Assembly (NCBI GenBank): GCA_020845755.1
Contig: JADLFE010000052.1
Coordinates: 62,001 to 126,000 of the forward strand
DNA length: 64,000 bases
Direction: 5' to 3'
Source of the DNA: Phycisphaerales bacterium
GTDB taxonomy: Bacteria > Planctomycetota > Phycisphaerae > Phycisphaerales > UBA1924
Below the pieces are notes generated by a model that saw only the letters and a program-made list of their open reading frames with translations, had not been told where the DNA came from and did no database searches. Made by a program: the position numbers and the translations under genes. This document shows, in pieces, positions 51,774 through 60,446 of this stretch. The first letter of the stretch is position 1; each line of letters begins with the position of its first letter.

Positions 51774-52850
51774 CTACGGCACCTGGTAGTTGGCGGTCTT
51801 GCAGGCGGCCTCGAAGTCCTTCTTGGTGGACTCCCAGGTATCGAGTTTGGTGCCGTTGGTATTGAGCACGGTGCCGGTGGGGAACCAGTAGTGCGGATTG
51901 GTAGCCTTGGCATCGCCCATCTGCTCGACGTGAGCGTCGAGGAAGCCGAGGTGGCCGATGGCGGTGTTGTTGGCGCCGGTGGTGGAGCCGGCGCGACGCG
52001 CGCCGTGGCGGAAGGCGAGGTAGCGTGGATCGGCGGCGCTGAGGAAGATGTCTGCGAGGGCTTCGCCCGGAGCCAGGGAGCGGCGGAGTTCCTTGTTGTC
52101 GTTGTACCAGGGCCCGGTGCCGCCGAACATCCCGCCGTAGCCGGCCTTGATGTCCTTGTCAAAATCGGGGACGGTGGGCGGATCGGCGACGTAGCGGTGC
52201 CCCTCGAAGACGATGGCCTTCATGTTGGCGGTGCCGACCTGGCTCAGGACCGGCCTGTAGGAGCGGCGCATCTTGCGGCGGACGCTGGTGCTGCCGGTGC
52301 CGCCGTCCTTGGGGTCCTTTTCGGTCGAGGTGAACTGAGTAGACATGTTGTAGGAGAGCATCTTTCCAGAGACCCATGTAGAGTCATTGGCGTTTGGATA
52401 GGCGACGGCGGTGATGTCGTTTTCGGGGCAGCTGTAGGTCTTGATCTGGGAGCGGTACCAATCGAATCGCTTGAAGCGATCGATCTCGGTCGCGTCGGTC
52501 TGGCCCTCGCCCGGACCCGTGAAGCCCAGTTCAGCGGCGAGAGGTCCGCACCAGTCCCATCCCTGCACCGCGACGCCGTTGAATTTTCCGTCGAAGAACG
52601 CGTTTTTTCCGCTGGTGACAGGGGAGCCGACGATGGCGTCGGCGTTGGAGTTGGCGTATTGGTTGATGGCGATGGCGATCTGCCGAACGTTGTTCGAGCA
52701 GAGGGTGGCGCGGGCGGCGCGGCGTGCGCCGCTGAGGGACGGCATGAGGATGCTCATCAAGATCGCGATGATCGCGATCGTGACCAGAAGCTCGATCAGA
52801 GTGAAGCCGCGTTTGAGGGACTCCGACCGTCCGAACCGCCTCCGGTCCAT
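51774..52850 (-). CDS. Type II secretion pseudopilin-like protein (prepilin N-terminal methylation site)
   Basis: ATG 52850 has an excellent ribosome-binding site (AAGGAGG). The short basic lead ends at the prepilin cleavage site [11 protein letters not shown], followed by the hydrophobic helix [16 protein letters not shown]. The C-terminal domain (358 residues in all) has the H-X9-DG-type architecture common in planctomycete pseudopilins ([13 protein letters not shown]..., [14 protein letters not shown]). The prepilin peptidase at 25.9-27.2 kb would process it. A membrane-anchored partner follows. Confidence 0.88.
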   Translation of the reverse strand: MDRRRFGRSESLKRGFTLIELLVTIAIIAILMSILMPSLSGARRAARATLCSNNVRQIAIAINQYANSNADAIVGSPVTSGKNAFFDGKFNGVAVQGWDWCGPLAAELGFTGPGEGQTDATEIDRFKRFDWYRSQIKTYSCPENDITAVAYPNANDSTWVSGKMLSYNMSTQFTSTEKDPKDGGTGSTSVRRKMRRSYRPVLSQVGTANMKAIVFEGHRYVADPPTVPDFDKDIKAGYGGMFGGTGPWYNDNKELRRSLAPGEALADIFLSAADPRYLAFRHGARRAGSTTGANNTAIGHLGFLDAHVEQMGDAKATNPHYWFPTGTVLNTNGTKLDTWESTKKDFEAACKTANYQVP

Positions 52851-53056
52851 GCGTGCCTCCTTCAATCCACCCTCGATCATCCGCCGCGACCCGAACGGGT
52901 GCGGTCACAAACCCAGCACAAACGTCCAGCACGAGCACGAGTACAAACGAAGTTCAAACCAGACCAGCCTCCGGTATGACCCATGGATAGTACCACGCTG
53001 TATGGTGGGTAGGGGTCCAAAGCCCACGACCTTGAACCGAATCTTGACGTTGTGCA

Positions 53057-54373
53057 CTACTTGGCGGCAGGGTCCACGTGTTTGCCCCCTTGGTTCTGGG
53101 GCGTTGTCGGAGGCGTGCCACCCTCAACCGGGCGGAAATCGACCACAACGGGATAGTGATCCGATGCGTAACCCTTGGGAGCAGGGTAGGTTCGGTAGTC
53201 GACCCCCTTGGGGCGTGCGGGAGTCCCGAACACAAACCGCGAATCCCGGATCACTTCGGGCATCATCGCCGCGTTCACCAGGATGTGATCGATCGATCGC
53301 CCCGATTCGTGGGTCGTGGTCGCGGGGTCTTCCGGACGCCGATCGGCGAACAGATCAATCAACCCCGAACTTACGAACGCACGGAAGGACGCGTCGTTCT
53401 GCACCGCGTTGAAGTCCCCCATCACGACAACGTTCCGTCCCGGATCGGCCGTCGTTGCCTGCTGGATCAACTGCACTGTTCCCGCGGCCTCGGCCTCGCG
53501 CCAGTAAGCGCTGTTTCGCCCCGACTTGGCGTGAACCGCGAACACCGTGAAGTTGTAATCCCGCGGATTGCCCCGCGCGCCGGCCGGAACGATCACGTCC
53601 ACGCGGAACGGCGAGCGGTGGAACACGATCGGCGATCCCTCAGGCGCGTCATCCGCACCCTTGGGGTGTGTGCCCTTGAGGGGCATCTGCAGCCACACCG
53701 TCGGCTCAACCACAGGGAATCGGCTCAGCACACCCTGCTCGATCCCGCGCGGGTCGCCCGCGTCGAGCGAGACCGCCGTCGTGTAGCCCATGTCCGACAG
53801 ATACGTGTCGCGGAACCACGTCAGGACTTCCTGCGACTCGAGTTCCTCGAGGACGAGGACGTCCGCGTCGATCGCGTGGATCGCGGATGCCACGCCTTCC
53901 AGTTCGGCTTTGGGCTTCACCGAGTTCATGTCTTCGTATTGTCCGGCGAGCGTGGGGTCGTCCTTTTCGTCGTAGAGATTGGCGACGTTGAAGGTTGCGA
54001 CGCGAACGCCATCACTCTTCCGCGCGGTGGCCCGTGCTCCGAAGCGGATCGCCGCGGTGTCGATCGCGCCCGCCGCGGGCTGGGGCGCCTTGGTCTGATC
54101 GAGCGTTGTCGGCGCGGACTCGGCCGGCGGCTGGGCCTGTTCCGCCAGTTTCAGAGACTCTCGTGCCTTGGAATCCGCCTCCGCCGCGGCCTTGGCCGCC
54201 GCTTCGCGAGCCTGCACGACGGCGTCCTGGGCCATCTGCTGGCTGCGTTTGGCGAGCCACGTCGACCCCCCCACCACGCCGAGGCACACGAGCACGATCA
54301 GGACCACAACGCCCGCGCCGACCTTGCCGGAACGGGACGCGAGAGGACGATCTTGGAAGGGATAGAACGCCAT
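53057..54373 (-). CDS. Endonuclease/exonuclease/phosphatase-fold protein, membrane-anchored
   Basis: A 438-residue protein. A short cytosolic lead and one membrane helix (about 18-40, VGAGVVVLIVLVCLGVVGG) are followed by an Ala/Gln-rich coiled linker. The EEP domain (about 120-425) has VATFNVANLYD (catalytic Asn), DVLVLEELES (metal-binding Glu), FRVDVIVP, VMGDFNAVQND and the C-terminal SDHYPV (catalytic Asp-His). It could be a nuclease or a phosphodiesterase facing the periplasm. No nearby partner gives the substrate. Confidence 0.85.
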   Translation of the reverse strand: MAFYPFQDRPLASRSGKVGAGVVVLIVLVCLGVVGGSTWLAKRSQQMAQDAVVQAREAAAKAAAEADSKARESLKLAEQAQPPAESAPTTLDQTKAPQPAAGAIDTAAIRFGARATARKSDGVRVATFNVANLYDEKDDPTLAGQYEDMNSVKPKAELEGVASAIHAIDADVLVLEELESQEVLTWFRDTYLSDMGYTTAVSLDAGDPRGIEQGVLSRFPVVEPTVWLQMPLKGTHPKGADDAPEGSPIVFHRSPFRVDVIVPAGARGNPRDYNFTVFAVHAKSGRNSAYWREAEAAGTVQLIQQATTADPGRNVVVMGDFNAVQNDASFRAFVSSGLIDLFADRRPEDPATTTHESGRSIDHILVNAAMMPEVIRDSRFVFGTPARPKGVDYRTYPAPKGYASDHYPVVVDFRPVEGGTPPTTPQNQGGKHVDPAAK

Positions 54374-54460
54374 CGCAGTGCCTCCAGTTCGAGCGGCGAG
54401 CGTGCGGAATGCTGGGTTCGACGCCGGGCGTCGATCGCCGTGCCCAAGGGTATCGTCCCG

Positions 54461-55594
54461 ATGCGCCGCGTGCCTCCCCTACGATCCGGTGTGGAGCAAG
54501 TCGCCGTTGTAGCCGCCGAATCTGCCGCCCCCCGCGTCCGCGTCATCCTCGCCAACCCGCGGGGATTCTGCGCCGGCGTGCGCATGGCGATCGACGTCGT
54601 TGACCAGGTCCTTGACGTCATCGACGAGCGCCCGATCTATGTGTTCCACGAGATCGTCCACAACAAGCACGTCGTCGCCCGCCTGGCCGGGCGCGGCGCC
54701 GTCTTTGTCGACGAACTCGACCAGGTGCCTGAGGGCAGGATCGTCGTCTTCAGCGCCCACGGCGTGTCGCCCCAGGTCCGCGAGCACGCCCGCCAGCGCA
54801 ACCTCACCGCCATTGACGCCACTTGCCCGCTGGTGACCAAGGTGCACTCCGAGGCCGTCCGCTATGCCAGGCAGGGCTACCAGATCCTTCTGGTCGGCCA
54901 CCGCAACCACCAGGAGATCGTGGGCACGAGCGGTGAAGCGCCGGACGCGACGCAGGTCGTCGAGAGCCCGGGCGACATCGCGAGGCTCAAGATCGTCGAC
55001 GACTCCAAACTCGTCTATCTGACGCAGACAACCCTCTCGACCGACGACGCGGACGTCCTCATCGACGCGCTGAAGCGTGCCTTCCCGAAGATCAAGAGCC
55101 CACCCAGCGAGGACATCTGCTACGCGACGACCAACCGACAGCACGCGGTACGAGCCATCGCGCCGCAGTGCGACGCCGTCATCGTTGTGGGGAGCAAGAA
55201 CTCCAGCAATTCCGTGCGCCTCACCGAGATCGCCCTCAACGTCGGCACGCCCGCGATCCTCGTCGACGACGTTTCCGAGCTCCCCGACCCGCTTCCCTGG
55301 AAAAACAAGGGCGCCACGACCAGCATCATGCTCACCGCCGGCGCCAGCGCGCCCGAGGACCTGGTCGCGGCCATCTGCCGGCGATTCGTCGACCGCTTCG
55401 GCGCCACGCTCGAGCAGTGGGACGTCGTCGATGAAGACGTGGAGTTCAACCTGCCCGCCACACTCAAACGAATGATGACGAACAAGGGCATCGACCCCGA
55501 CAGTCGGCGCATCCGCGTCATCAAGACTCCCATCTCCGCCGACACCTACGGCGCCACGGCCCTCACCATCAGCGCCGGGAAAGCACGGGCATGA
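54461..55594 (+). CDS. ispH: 4-hydroxy-3-methylbut-2-enyl diphosphate reductase
   Basis: The last MEP-pathway enzyme, making IPP and DMAPP. The three [4Fe-4S]-ligating Cys are in GFCAGV, ATCPLV and DICYATT, and the substrate-binding NSSNSVRL and HGV motifs are present. Starts at 54440 (GTG), 54461 (ATG) and 54491 (GTG) are possible; 54461 is used (377 residues). Its stop overlaps the rlmN start by 4 nt (ATGA). It works with dxs and ispA at 7-10 kb. Confidence 0.94.
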   Translation: MRRVPPLRSGVEQVAVVAAESAAPRVRVILANPRGFCAGVRMAIDVVDQVLDVIDERPIYVFHEIVHNKHVVARLAGRGAVFVDELDQVPEGRIVVFSAHGVSPQVREHARQRNLTAIDATCPLVTKVHSEAVRYARQGYQILLVGHRNHQEIVGTSGEAPDATQVVESPGDIARLKIVDDSKLVYLTQTTLSTDDADVLIDALKRAFPKIKSPPSEDICYATTNRQHAVRAIAPQCDAVIVVGSKNSSNSVRLTEIALNVGTPAILVDDVSELPDPLPWKNKGATTSIMLTAGASAPEDLVAAICRRFVDRFGATLEQWDVVDEDVEFNLPATLKRMMTNKGIDPDSRRIRVIKTPISADTYGATALTISAGKARA

Positions 55595-56820
55595 AACACC
55601 CCTCGACCCACATCTTCGACATGACGCTGGAAGAACTGCAGGCATGGTGCGTCGAGCACCGCATGCAGAAGTTCCGGGCCGCCCAGATCATGGAGTGGGT
55701 CTACGAAAAGGGCGTCGCGGATCCCGGCGCGATGAGCAACCTTTCGAAACTCGACCGCGAAACCCTCGCGGCGCACATGACCTTCCTCTCCGGCACGATC
55801 GTCAGGCGTCAGTCGGCGACGGACGGCGTGGAGAAACTGCTCATCGAGTGGAACGACAGCGAGAAGAGCGGGACAGCGACGCGTCAAGACAGCGAAACAA
55901 CCAGACAGCCAGACAGCGAAACATGGGGGAGTGAAGAGAAGACCGCGTTGAACGTGCTTGGTGCGGCCGCGGGCGATCCCTCGCGACAGACCGAGTGCGT
56001 CATGATCCCGGCCGAAGATCGACGCACCGCGTGCATCAGTTCGCAGATCGGCTGCCCGGTCGGCTGTCGTTTCTGCGCCTCTGGGCTGGGCGGGCTCGAC
56101 GGCAATCTCTCTGCCGGGCGCATCGTCGAGCAGGTGTGGCTCCTCCAGAAACTGATGCGCGACGAAGGAGCGTCCTCCTCTCCCGCCGCGCCGGCGATAC
56201 CAGCCCGAAAGCCGCCGCGGATCTCCAACATTGTCTTCATGGGGATGGGCGAACCGCTCGCGAATTTCGGCGCCGTCACCCGCGCGATCCGCATCATGAA
56301 CTCGGCGTGGGGCTTCAACATCTCGGCCCGCAAGATCACGATCTCCACCGTCGGCCTGCCGCAGGCCATCGAGCGACTCGCCACCGACTTTGACCTCCCC
56401 GTCACGCTCGCGCTCTCGCTCCACGCCCCCAACGACCAGATCCGTCGCTCACTCATCCCGTGGGCCAACTACACCACGATCACCGACCTGCTGGCCTCGT
56501 GCCAGAAATGGTTCGAGAAAACCGGGCGTGAGATCACGCTGGAGTACACGCTGCTCCGCGGCGTGAACGACCGCCCCGAGCACGCCGCGGAACTGGCGGC
56601 GCTCGCCAAGAGCCTCCGCGCCAACATCAACCTCATCCGCTACAACGAGGTTGAGGGCCTTCCGTTCAAGCGGCCGCTCGACGATCAGGTGCGTGATTTC
56701 CAGGAACTCCTGCGAGCCCGCGGCATCAACAGCCACATCCGCGCAAGCCGCGGACGCGACATCAAGGCCGCGTGCGGGCAACTGCGCCATGAAGCCGCCG
56801 GCGCCGGAGAGCGGGCGTGA
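55591..56820 (+). CDS. rlmN: Dual-specificity 23S rRNA/tRNA (adenine-C2)-methyltransferase RlmN
   Basis: A radical-SAM enzyme that methylates A2503 of 23S rRNA. The CxxxCxxC cluster motif is CPVGCRFC, followed by FMGMGEPLAN, SLHAPND, and the methylated second Cys in RDIKAACGQL. The 409-residue product is longer than usual because of an insert of about 40 residues between LLIEWND and TECVMIP (residues about 89-130). It is encoded by an octamer array and is hydrophilic and low in complexity. It is coupled upstream to ispH and downstream to the ywaF-like gene by 4-nt overlaps. Confidence 0.95.
   Translation: MKHPSTHIFDMTLEELQAWCVEHRMQKFRAAQIMEWVYEKGVADPGAMSNLSKLDRETLAAHMTFLSGTIVRRQSATDGVEKLLIEWNDSEKSGTATRQDSETTRQPDSETWGSEEKTALNVLGAAAGDPSRQTECVMIPAEDRRTACISSQIGCPVGCRFCASGLGGLDGNLSAGRIVEQVWLLQKLMRDEGASSSPAAPAIPARKPPRISNIVFMGMGEPLANFGAVTRAIRIMNSAWGFNISARKITISTVGLPQAIERLATDFDLPVTLALSLHAPNDQIRRSLIPWANYTTITDLLASCQKWFEKTGREITLEYTLLRGVNDRPEHAAELAALAKSLRANINLIRYNEVEGLPFKRPLDDQVRDFQELLRARGINSHIRASRGRDIKAACGQLRHEAAGAGERA
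55855..55927 (+). repeat. In-frame octamer array (GACAGCGA-type) within rlmN
   Basis: GACAGCGA occurs at 55855, 55872, 55888 and 55912, with GACAGCCA at 55904, giving tandem octamers at 8-nt and 16-nt steps from 55872 to 55927. The complementary strand fits the same TYTSG-type octamer seen between atpF and atpH. Confidence 0.8.
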
Positions 56821-57626
56821 ATCTCGCCCAGGCCGCCGCCCCTTCGTGGAGCGAGGCCTTCTCGCCTTTCGGCCTGTTTCACGCCGGCGTGCTGGTTGTC
56901 GGCGCGATCTGCATTACGGCGCCGGTCATCCTCGGCCTGCGCTGGCGCGGCCCGGGTGTGGTCGGGCGCGACAACGACGGCCACACGCCCCTGAAATCTC
57001 GTGAAGAAACGCTCCGCGCCTGTGTGGGCTGGCTCACCCTGATCACCCAGGCCCTCATGCTCATCTACTACATCCGCCCCTCGCGTTTCGTGCTCGCCGA
57101 GAGCCTGCCGCTGCATATCTGCGACCTCGCGGGCTGGATCGGCGGCGCGGCCCTCGTCACGCAACGGCGCTGGCTCCGCACGCTCGGGTTTTACTGGGGT
57201 TTCGGCCTCTGTACACAGGCTTTCTTCACGCCCATCGTCACCCAGGGTTTCGGGCACATCAAGTTCTGGCTCTACTGGATCAACCATGTGCAGATCGTCG
57301 GCTGCGCCGTCTACGACCTCGTTGTCCTGCGCTATCGCCCCGCGTGGCGCGACTGTTTCTCCGCGGCGTGGCGGACGTTCGTCTACGCGATCGTGCTGAT
57401 GATGCCGTTCAACTGGTGGCTCGGAACCAACTACGCCTACTCCGGCCCCAGCCAGCCCGACTCAACGACGATCCTCGACGCGCTCGGACCATGGCCGCTG
57501 CGCGTGGTGTGGATCATCCTCCTGGCGGCGACGGTTTTTGTGCTTGTCACGGTCCCGTGGCGGCTCGTGCGGCGCCTCGGCGTTCGGGCGGGCGGTGTCG
57601 GCGGTGAGCCCCCGAGGGCTGATTGA
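56817..57626 (+). CDS. YwaF/TIGR02206-family membrane protein
   Basis: A 269-residue polytopic protein with six to seven hydrophobic segments. The LPLHICDLAGWIGG motif, the FGLCTQAFFTPIVT loop and FWLYWINHVQIV match the TIGR02206 family of uncharacterised membrane proteins. Translation starts at GTG 56817, overlapping the rlmN stop by 4 nt (GTGA). Its role is unknown; the last about 30 residues are basic and cytosolic. Confidence 0.82.
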   Translation: MNLAQAAAPSWSEAFSPFGLFHAGVLVVGAICITAPVILGLRWRGPGVVGRDNDGHTPLKSREETLRACVGWLTLITQALMLIYYIRPSRFVLAESLPLHICDLAGWIGGAALVTQRRWLRTLGFYWGFGLCTQAFFTPIVTQGFGHIKFWLYWINHVQIVGCAVYDLVVLRYRPAWRDCFSAAWRTFVYAIVLMMPFNWWLGTNYAYSGPSQPDSTTILDALGPWPLRVVWIILLAATVFVLVTVPWRLVRRLGVRAGGVGGEPPRAD

Positions 57627-57681
57627 TGCGTCCGGTACACCGCACGATCGGCTCATGGACGAGTGCGGCATACGTGATCAC

Positions 57682-58080
57682 TTAGGATCGCTGACCGCGG
57701 GCCTCCGTCGCCCCGGCGCACTGGGCGCAGGTCCCGAAGAGTGTGATCTCGTGATCACGGACCTTGAACCCCGGCGGGGCAAACGTCGCCACACTCCCCA
57801 TGCACCCGGCGATATCGAATACCTTGCCGCACTCATCACAGCGGAAGTGATGATGATGACCGATGTGGGCGGCCTCAAAGCGCGGCGGCTCGCCGGGGAT
57901 GTGCACGCAGACCGCATCGCCCGCGTCGGTCAGCATCTTCAGTGTGCGATAGATCGTTGCCAGGTTGATCGACCTCACGCGGGCGCGCGACAATCCCAGC
58001 AGTTCCTGTGGCGTGAGCGGCCTGCCCGCCTGGCGCAGCGTTTCTTCGATCGCGGTTCTCTGCGGGGTACGGCGCTCCAT
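57682..58080 (-). CDS. Fur-family transcriptional regulator
   Basis: A 132-residue regulator. The N-terminal winged helix (RRTPQRTAIEETLRQAGRPLTPQELL) is followed by the metal-binding dimer domain with HHHHFRCDECGKVFDI, a structural CxxC and a second CAQC near the C-terminus. This set fits Zur/Fur/PerR; the His run favours a zinc- or iron-sensing member, but I cannot choose. It is divergent from the XRE-type gene with about 235 nt between them. Confidence 0.88.
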   Translation of the reverse strand: MERRTPQRTAIEETLRQAGRPLTPQELLGLSRARVRSINLATIYRTLKMLTDAGDAVCVHIPGEPPRFEAAHIGHHHHFRCDECGKVFDIAGCMGSVATFAPPGFKVRDHEITLFGTCAQCAGATEARGQRS

Positions 58081-58302
58081 TGCTGGAAGCGTACGCGGTC
58101 GGGGGGGCGGGTAAGGGCGGTCCCGCCTCGGCGCGGAGGGCCAGGCGGCTGTCGCACCGCGTCCATCGGGCGACCGGGCGTCGCAGCCGAACTTCTCCCA
58201 CGGCAGGACCACGCCGCGCGATCTTCGCACTCCTTCCGGCGGGCGTGACAACACGGTGTCGGAGTTGCAGCGAACTTGGTTTCGCCACGGCGGGGTTTCT
58301 GC

Positions 58303-58308
58303 TATAAC
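58303..58308 (+). promoter_or_regulatory. Extended -10 box (TGC-TATAAC) of the XRE-type gene
   Basis: TATAAC preceded by TGC lies 8 nt before the GTG start codon, so transcription would begin at about 58315-58316, at or next to the start codon. This predicts a leaderless transcript. Confidence 0.5.
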
Positions 58309-58315
58309 ATGCTTC

Positions 58316-58804
58316 GTGGAAGGCACCGAACTCCATGAACGTCTCCTGGCCGCCGCGGGCGATCGCTCGTTCCGGCACATCGGTGAATTGACCAACACGA
58401 ACCCGGAAACGGTGCGACGCTACATGTCCGGGCAGGCGCCCAGCGCCGAGTTTCTCGCGGAGTTCTGCGTTGCGTTCGGCGTGAGCAGCGAGTGGCTGCT
58501 TCTCGGGCGAGGTCCGATGCGTGCCACGGAGGTGAAGGGGCACATGCTCCGCCACGCCGACCCATCGGAACTCCTTGCGGCGATGGCGAGCACGCTCGAA
58601 AAACTGATCGACCGCGTGGACCGACTTGATCGATTTGTGCAGACGCTCGAGACGCGTGTGCGGGCCAAGGCCCTGCCGATCTCGCCGGGCGTAAACGGAG
58701 TACGGAGCCATGAGCCAGCAGCGGCCGCCGATGATTCCGCCCAGGACCGGGCCCGACGCATCGGCATCGCTGTCACCCAGCGATCACGTCAGGATGCTGG
58801 TTGA
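58316..58804 (+). CDS. XRE/HTH-type DNA-binding protein
   Basis: A 162-residue protein. Residues about 5-65 form a Cro/C1-type helix-turn-helix (FRHIGELTNTNPETVRRYMSG, AEFLAEFCVAFGVSSEWLLLG), followed by a helical coiled coil (EKLIDRVDRLDRFVQTLETRV) that may dimerise it. Start is GTG 58316. The 3' end overlaps the next gene by 95 nt in another frame, so the C-terminal tail (about 35 residues) may be extra sequence. Confidence 0.75.
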   Translation: MEGTELHERLLAAAGDRSFRHIGELTNTNPETVRRYMSGQAPSAEFLAEFCVAFGVSSEWLLLGRGPMRATEVKGHMLRHADPSELLAAMASTLEKLIDRVDRLDRFVQTLETRVRAKALPISPGVNGVRSHEPAAAADDSAQDRARRIGIAVTQRSRQDAG

Positions 58805-59117
58805 ACTGCTGCGTCCCGCGACGCCGGAACTGGCGCGGCGCTGGCTGGCGGCGTTGTTGCTCGTGCCGGAAAGCGAGCGTGCCGGGGTTGTGGCGGCCGT
58901 CGAGCGACAGATCATTGCGACCTATGAACATGCGCCCCACGGGGGTTCCAACGCTCACGAGATGGATCTCGTACATCCAGCGGTCGCGCATGGGGACTAT
59001 GTTGAGCAGGTTGTGGTGACCTACGCGGCAATGCCGTCATCCTCGACGGACGCTTCCGCGTCGACTCAAAAGTCCGGCAAGCGCGCGGCTCAAAGGCGAG
59101 CCCAAACGCGCGCGTAA
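58710..59117 (+). CDS. Small hypothetical protein overlapping the XRE-type gene
   Basis: A 135-residue protein that starts 95 nt inside the XRE-type gene, with GGAG upstream of ATG 58710. Its middle is helical (HVRMLVELLRPATPELARRWLAALLLVP) and it ends in a basic tail (KSGKRAAQRRAQ). No family. A later start near 58731 would shorten the overlap only slightly. Its close coupling suggests a function linked to the regulator. Confidence 0.55.
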   Translation: MSQQRPPMIPPRTGPDASASLSPSDHVRMLVELLRPATPELARRWLAALLLVPESERAGVVAAVERQIIATYEHAPHGGSNAHEMDLVHPAVAHGDYVEQVVVTYAAMPSSSTDASASTQKSGKRAAQRRAQTRA

Positions 59118-59132
59118 TCCGCGTCGGACGGC

Positions 59133-60434
59133 GTGCCGAGGGCGGATAATCCGCACGATCCGCCCCTTCCATGCTCTCGCGAAAACTCGCCGCAACCCTC
59201 CCTAGCCTTGCCCGCCCCCAAGGCCGATACCCCTTGGGACCGCGCAAACGCCCGGGAAATAGACCGCCCAGTGTTCATCGCCCAAGCCCATTCCTTCACG
59301 CAGCAGGCACGCCTAGCGATCACCCTGGCCTGGGTCGCCGGCTACACCAACATCGTCGCGCTCATCTCCTGCGGCACGGTCACCAGCCACGTCACCGGCA
59401 ACGCCAGCAACCTCGGACGCCACGTCGTTGAAGGTCACTGGTGGCCTGCGGCGTTCATGCTCTTCGTGCTCGCCATGTTCTTTGCGGGCGCGTGCGTCTC
59501 GGCGATCCTCACCGAATCGGGCTGGCGTCGAGGCTCAGAGTCCATTTACGTCCTGCCGTCCCTGGCTCAGGCGATCCTGCTCACCGCCTTTGCCGTCGGG
59601 CTTGAGTTCCGCGAGCCCAATCAGACTCCGTCGATGCTGGGTGTGTGGTGGCTCACGGGCCTGGCCTCCATGGCGATGGGCATCCAGAACGCGACGATCA
59701 CGCGCATCTCCAGCGGGGTGGTGCGCACCACGCACCTCACCGGCGTGCTCACCGACCTTGGCACCGAGACCGTGCAGTTTGTCTACTGGCTGAGCGATCG
59801 CCGGCGCTCCAGCCCCCCGCTCTCGCCGCGGTCGCTCTTCCGCTCCGCGCGCACGCACCCCAGCGCGACGCGCCTGGCACTGCTGGCTTCCATCATCGGG
59901 TCGTTCATGCTCGGGGCGGGCCTGGGCACGCTCGCGATCGATCATTTCACCAAGTGGTCCATGGTCCCGCCCGTGCTCTTCCTCTTCTGGATCATCTGGC
60001 AGGACATCCACATTCCCATCTGCGAGATCGAGGCCTCGGGCGAATACGGCGGCGAGGGGGTCAAACTCCCCGCGGGCATGGCCGTGTATCACCTCCGGCG
60101 CGACAAGGAACGCACCGGAGACACGCACCGCCTTCCCAATCTCCTGCGATGGTGCGCGCGATTGCCCGCCGGCGTCCGCGTGCTCGTGCTCGACCTCAGC
60201 GAACTCACGCGGTTTGATTCCGACGCCGCATGGGAGTTGCGTGCGCTGGTCAAGCAGGCCCAGGGGCGCGGGCGGCAGGTGCTCTTTGCCGGCATGTCCG
60301 GCCCGCAATACAACGCCCTCCGCTCCGGAGGCGCGTCCGACGTCCTGGACCCCAACAACGTGTGCCCGGATATCGAATTGGCGATCGCTCGCGCGATCAT
60401 GCTCCTGGATCACCCGCCGGCCCGCGCGGGCTGA
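59133..60434 (+). CDS. DUF1275 (YoaK-like) membrane protein fused to a STAS domain
   Basis: A 433-residue protein. The N-terminal about 310 residues are a polytopic DUF1275 domain with CGTVTSHVTGNASNLG, GIQNATITRISSGVVRTTHLTGVLTDLG and several helices. The C-terminal about 110 residues form a STAS/anti-sigma-antagonist-like domain (VAVYHLRRDK-type start, VLVLDLSELTRFDSDAAWELRALVKQAQGRGRQVLFAG). The fusion is unusual. Start GTG 59133 is taken, though a later start (about 59270) is possible. It converges with the SulP gene, which also ends in a STAS domain. Confidence 0.75.
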   Translation: MPRADNPHDPPLPCSRENSPQPSLALPAPKADTPWDRANAREIDRPVFIAQAHSFTQQARLAITLAWVAGYTNIVALISCGTVTSHVTGNASNLGRHVVEGHWWPAAFMLFVLAMFFAGACVSAILTESGWRRGSESIYVLPSLAQAILLTAFAVGLEFREPNQTPSMLGVWWLTGLASMAMGIQNATITRISSGVVRTTHLTGVLTDLGTETVQFVYWLSDRRRSSPPLSPRSLFRSARTHPSATRLALLASIIGSFMLGAGLGTLAIDHFTKWSMVPPVLFLFWIIWQDIHIPICEIEASGEYGGEGVKLPAGMAVYHLRRDKERTGDTHRLPNLLRWCARLPAGVRVLVLDLSELTRFDSDAAWELRALVKQAQGRGRQVLFAGMSGPQYNALRSGGASDVLDPNNVCPDIELAIARAIMLLDHPPARAG

Positions 60435-60446
60435 CGCACGCGGCGT

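Noticed and set aside
53078..54460. Long upstream extension of ispH in the same frame (total 838 aa)
   Set aside because: The extra 460 residues lie antisense to the EEP-fold gene and are Arg/His/Val-rich without domain content. IspH begins near 54461.
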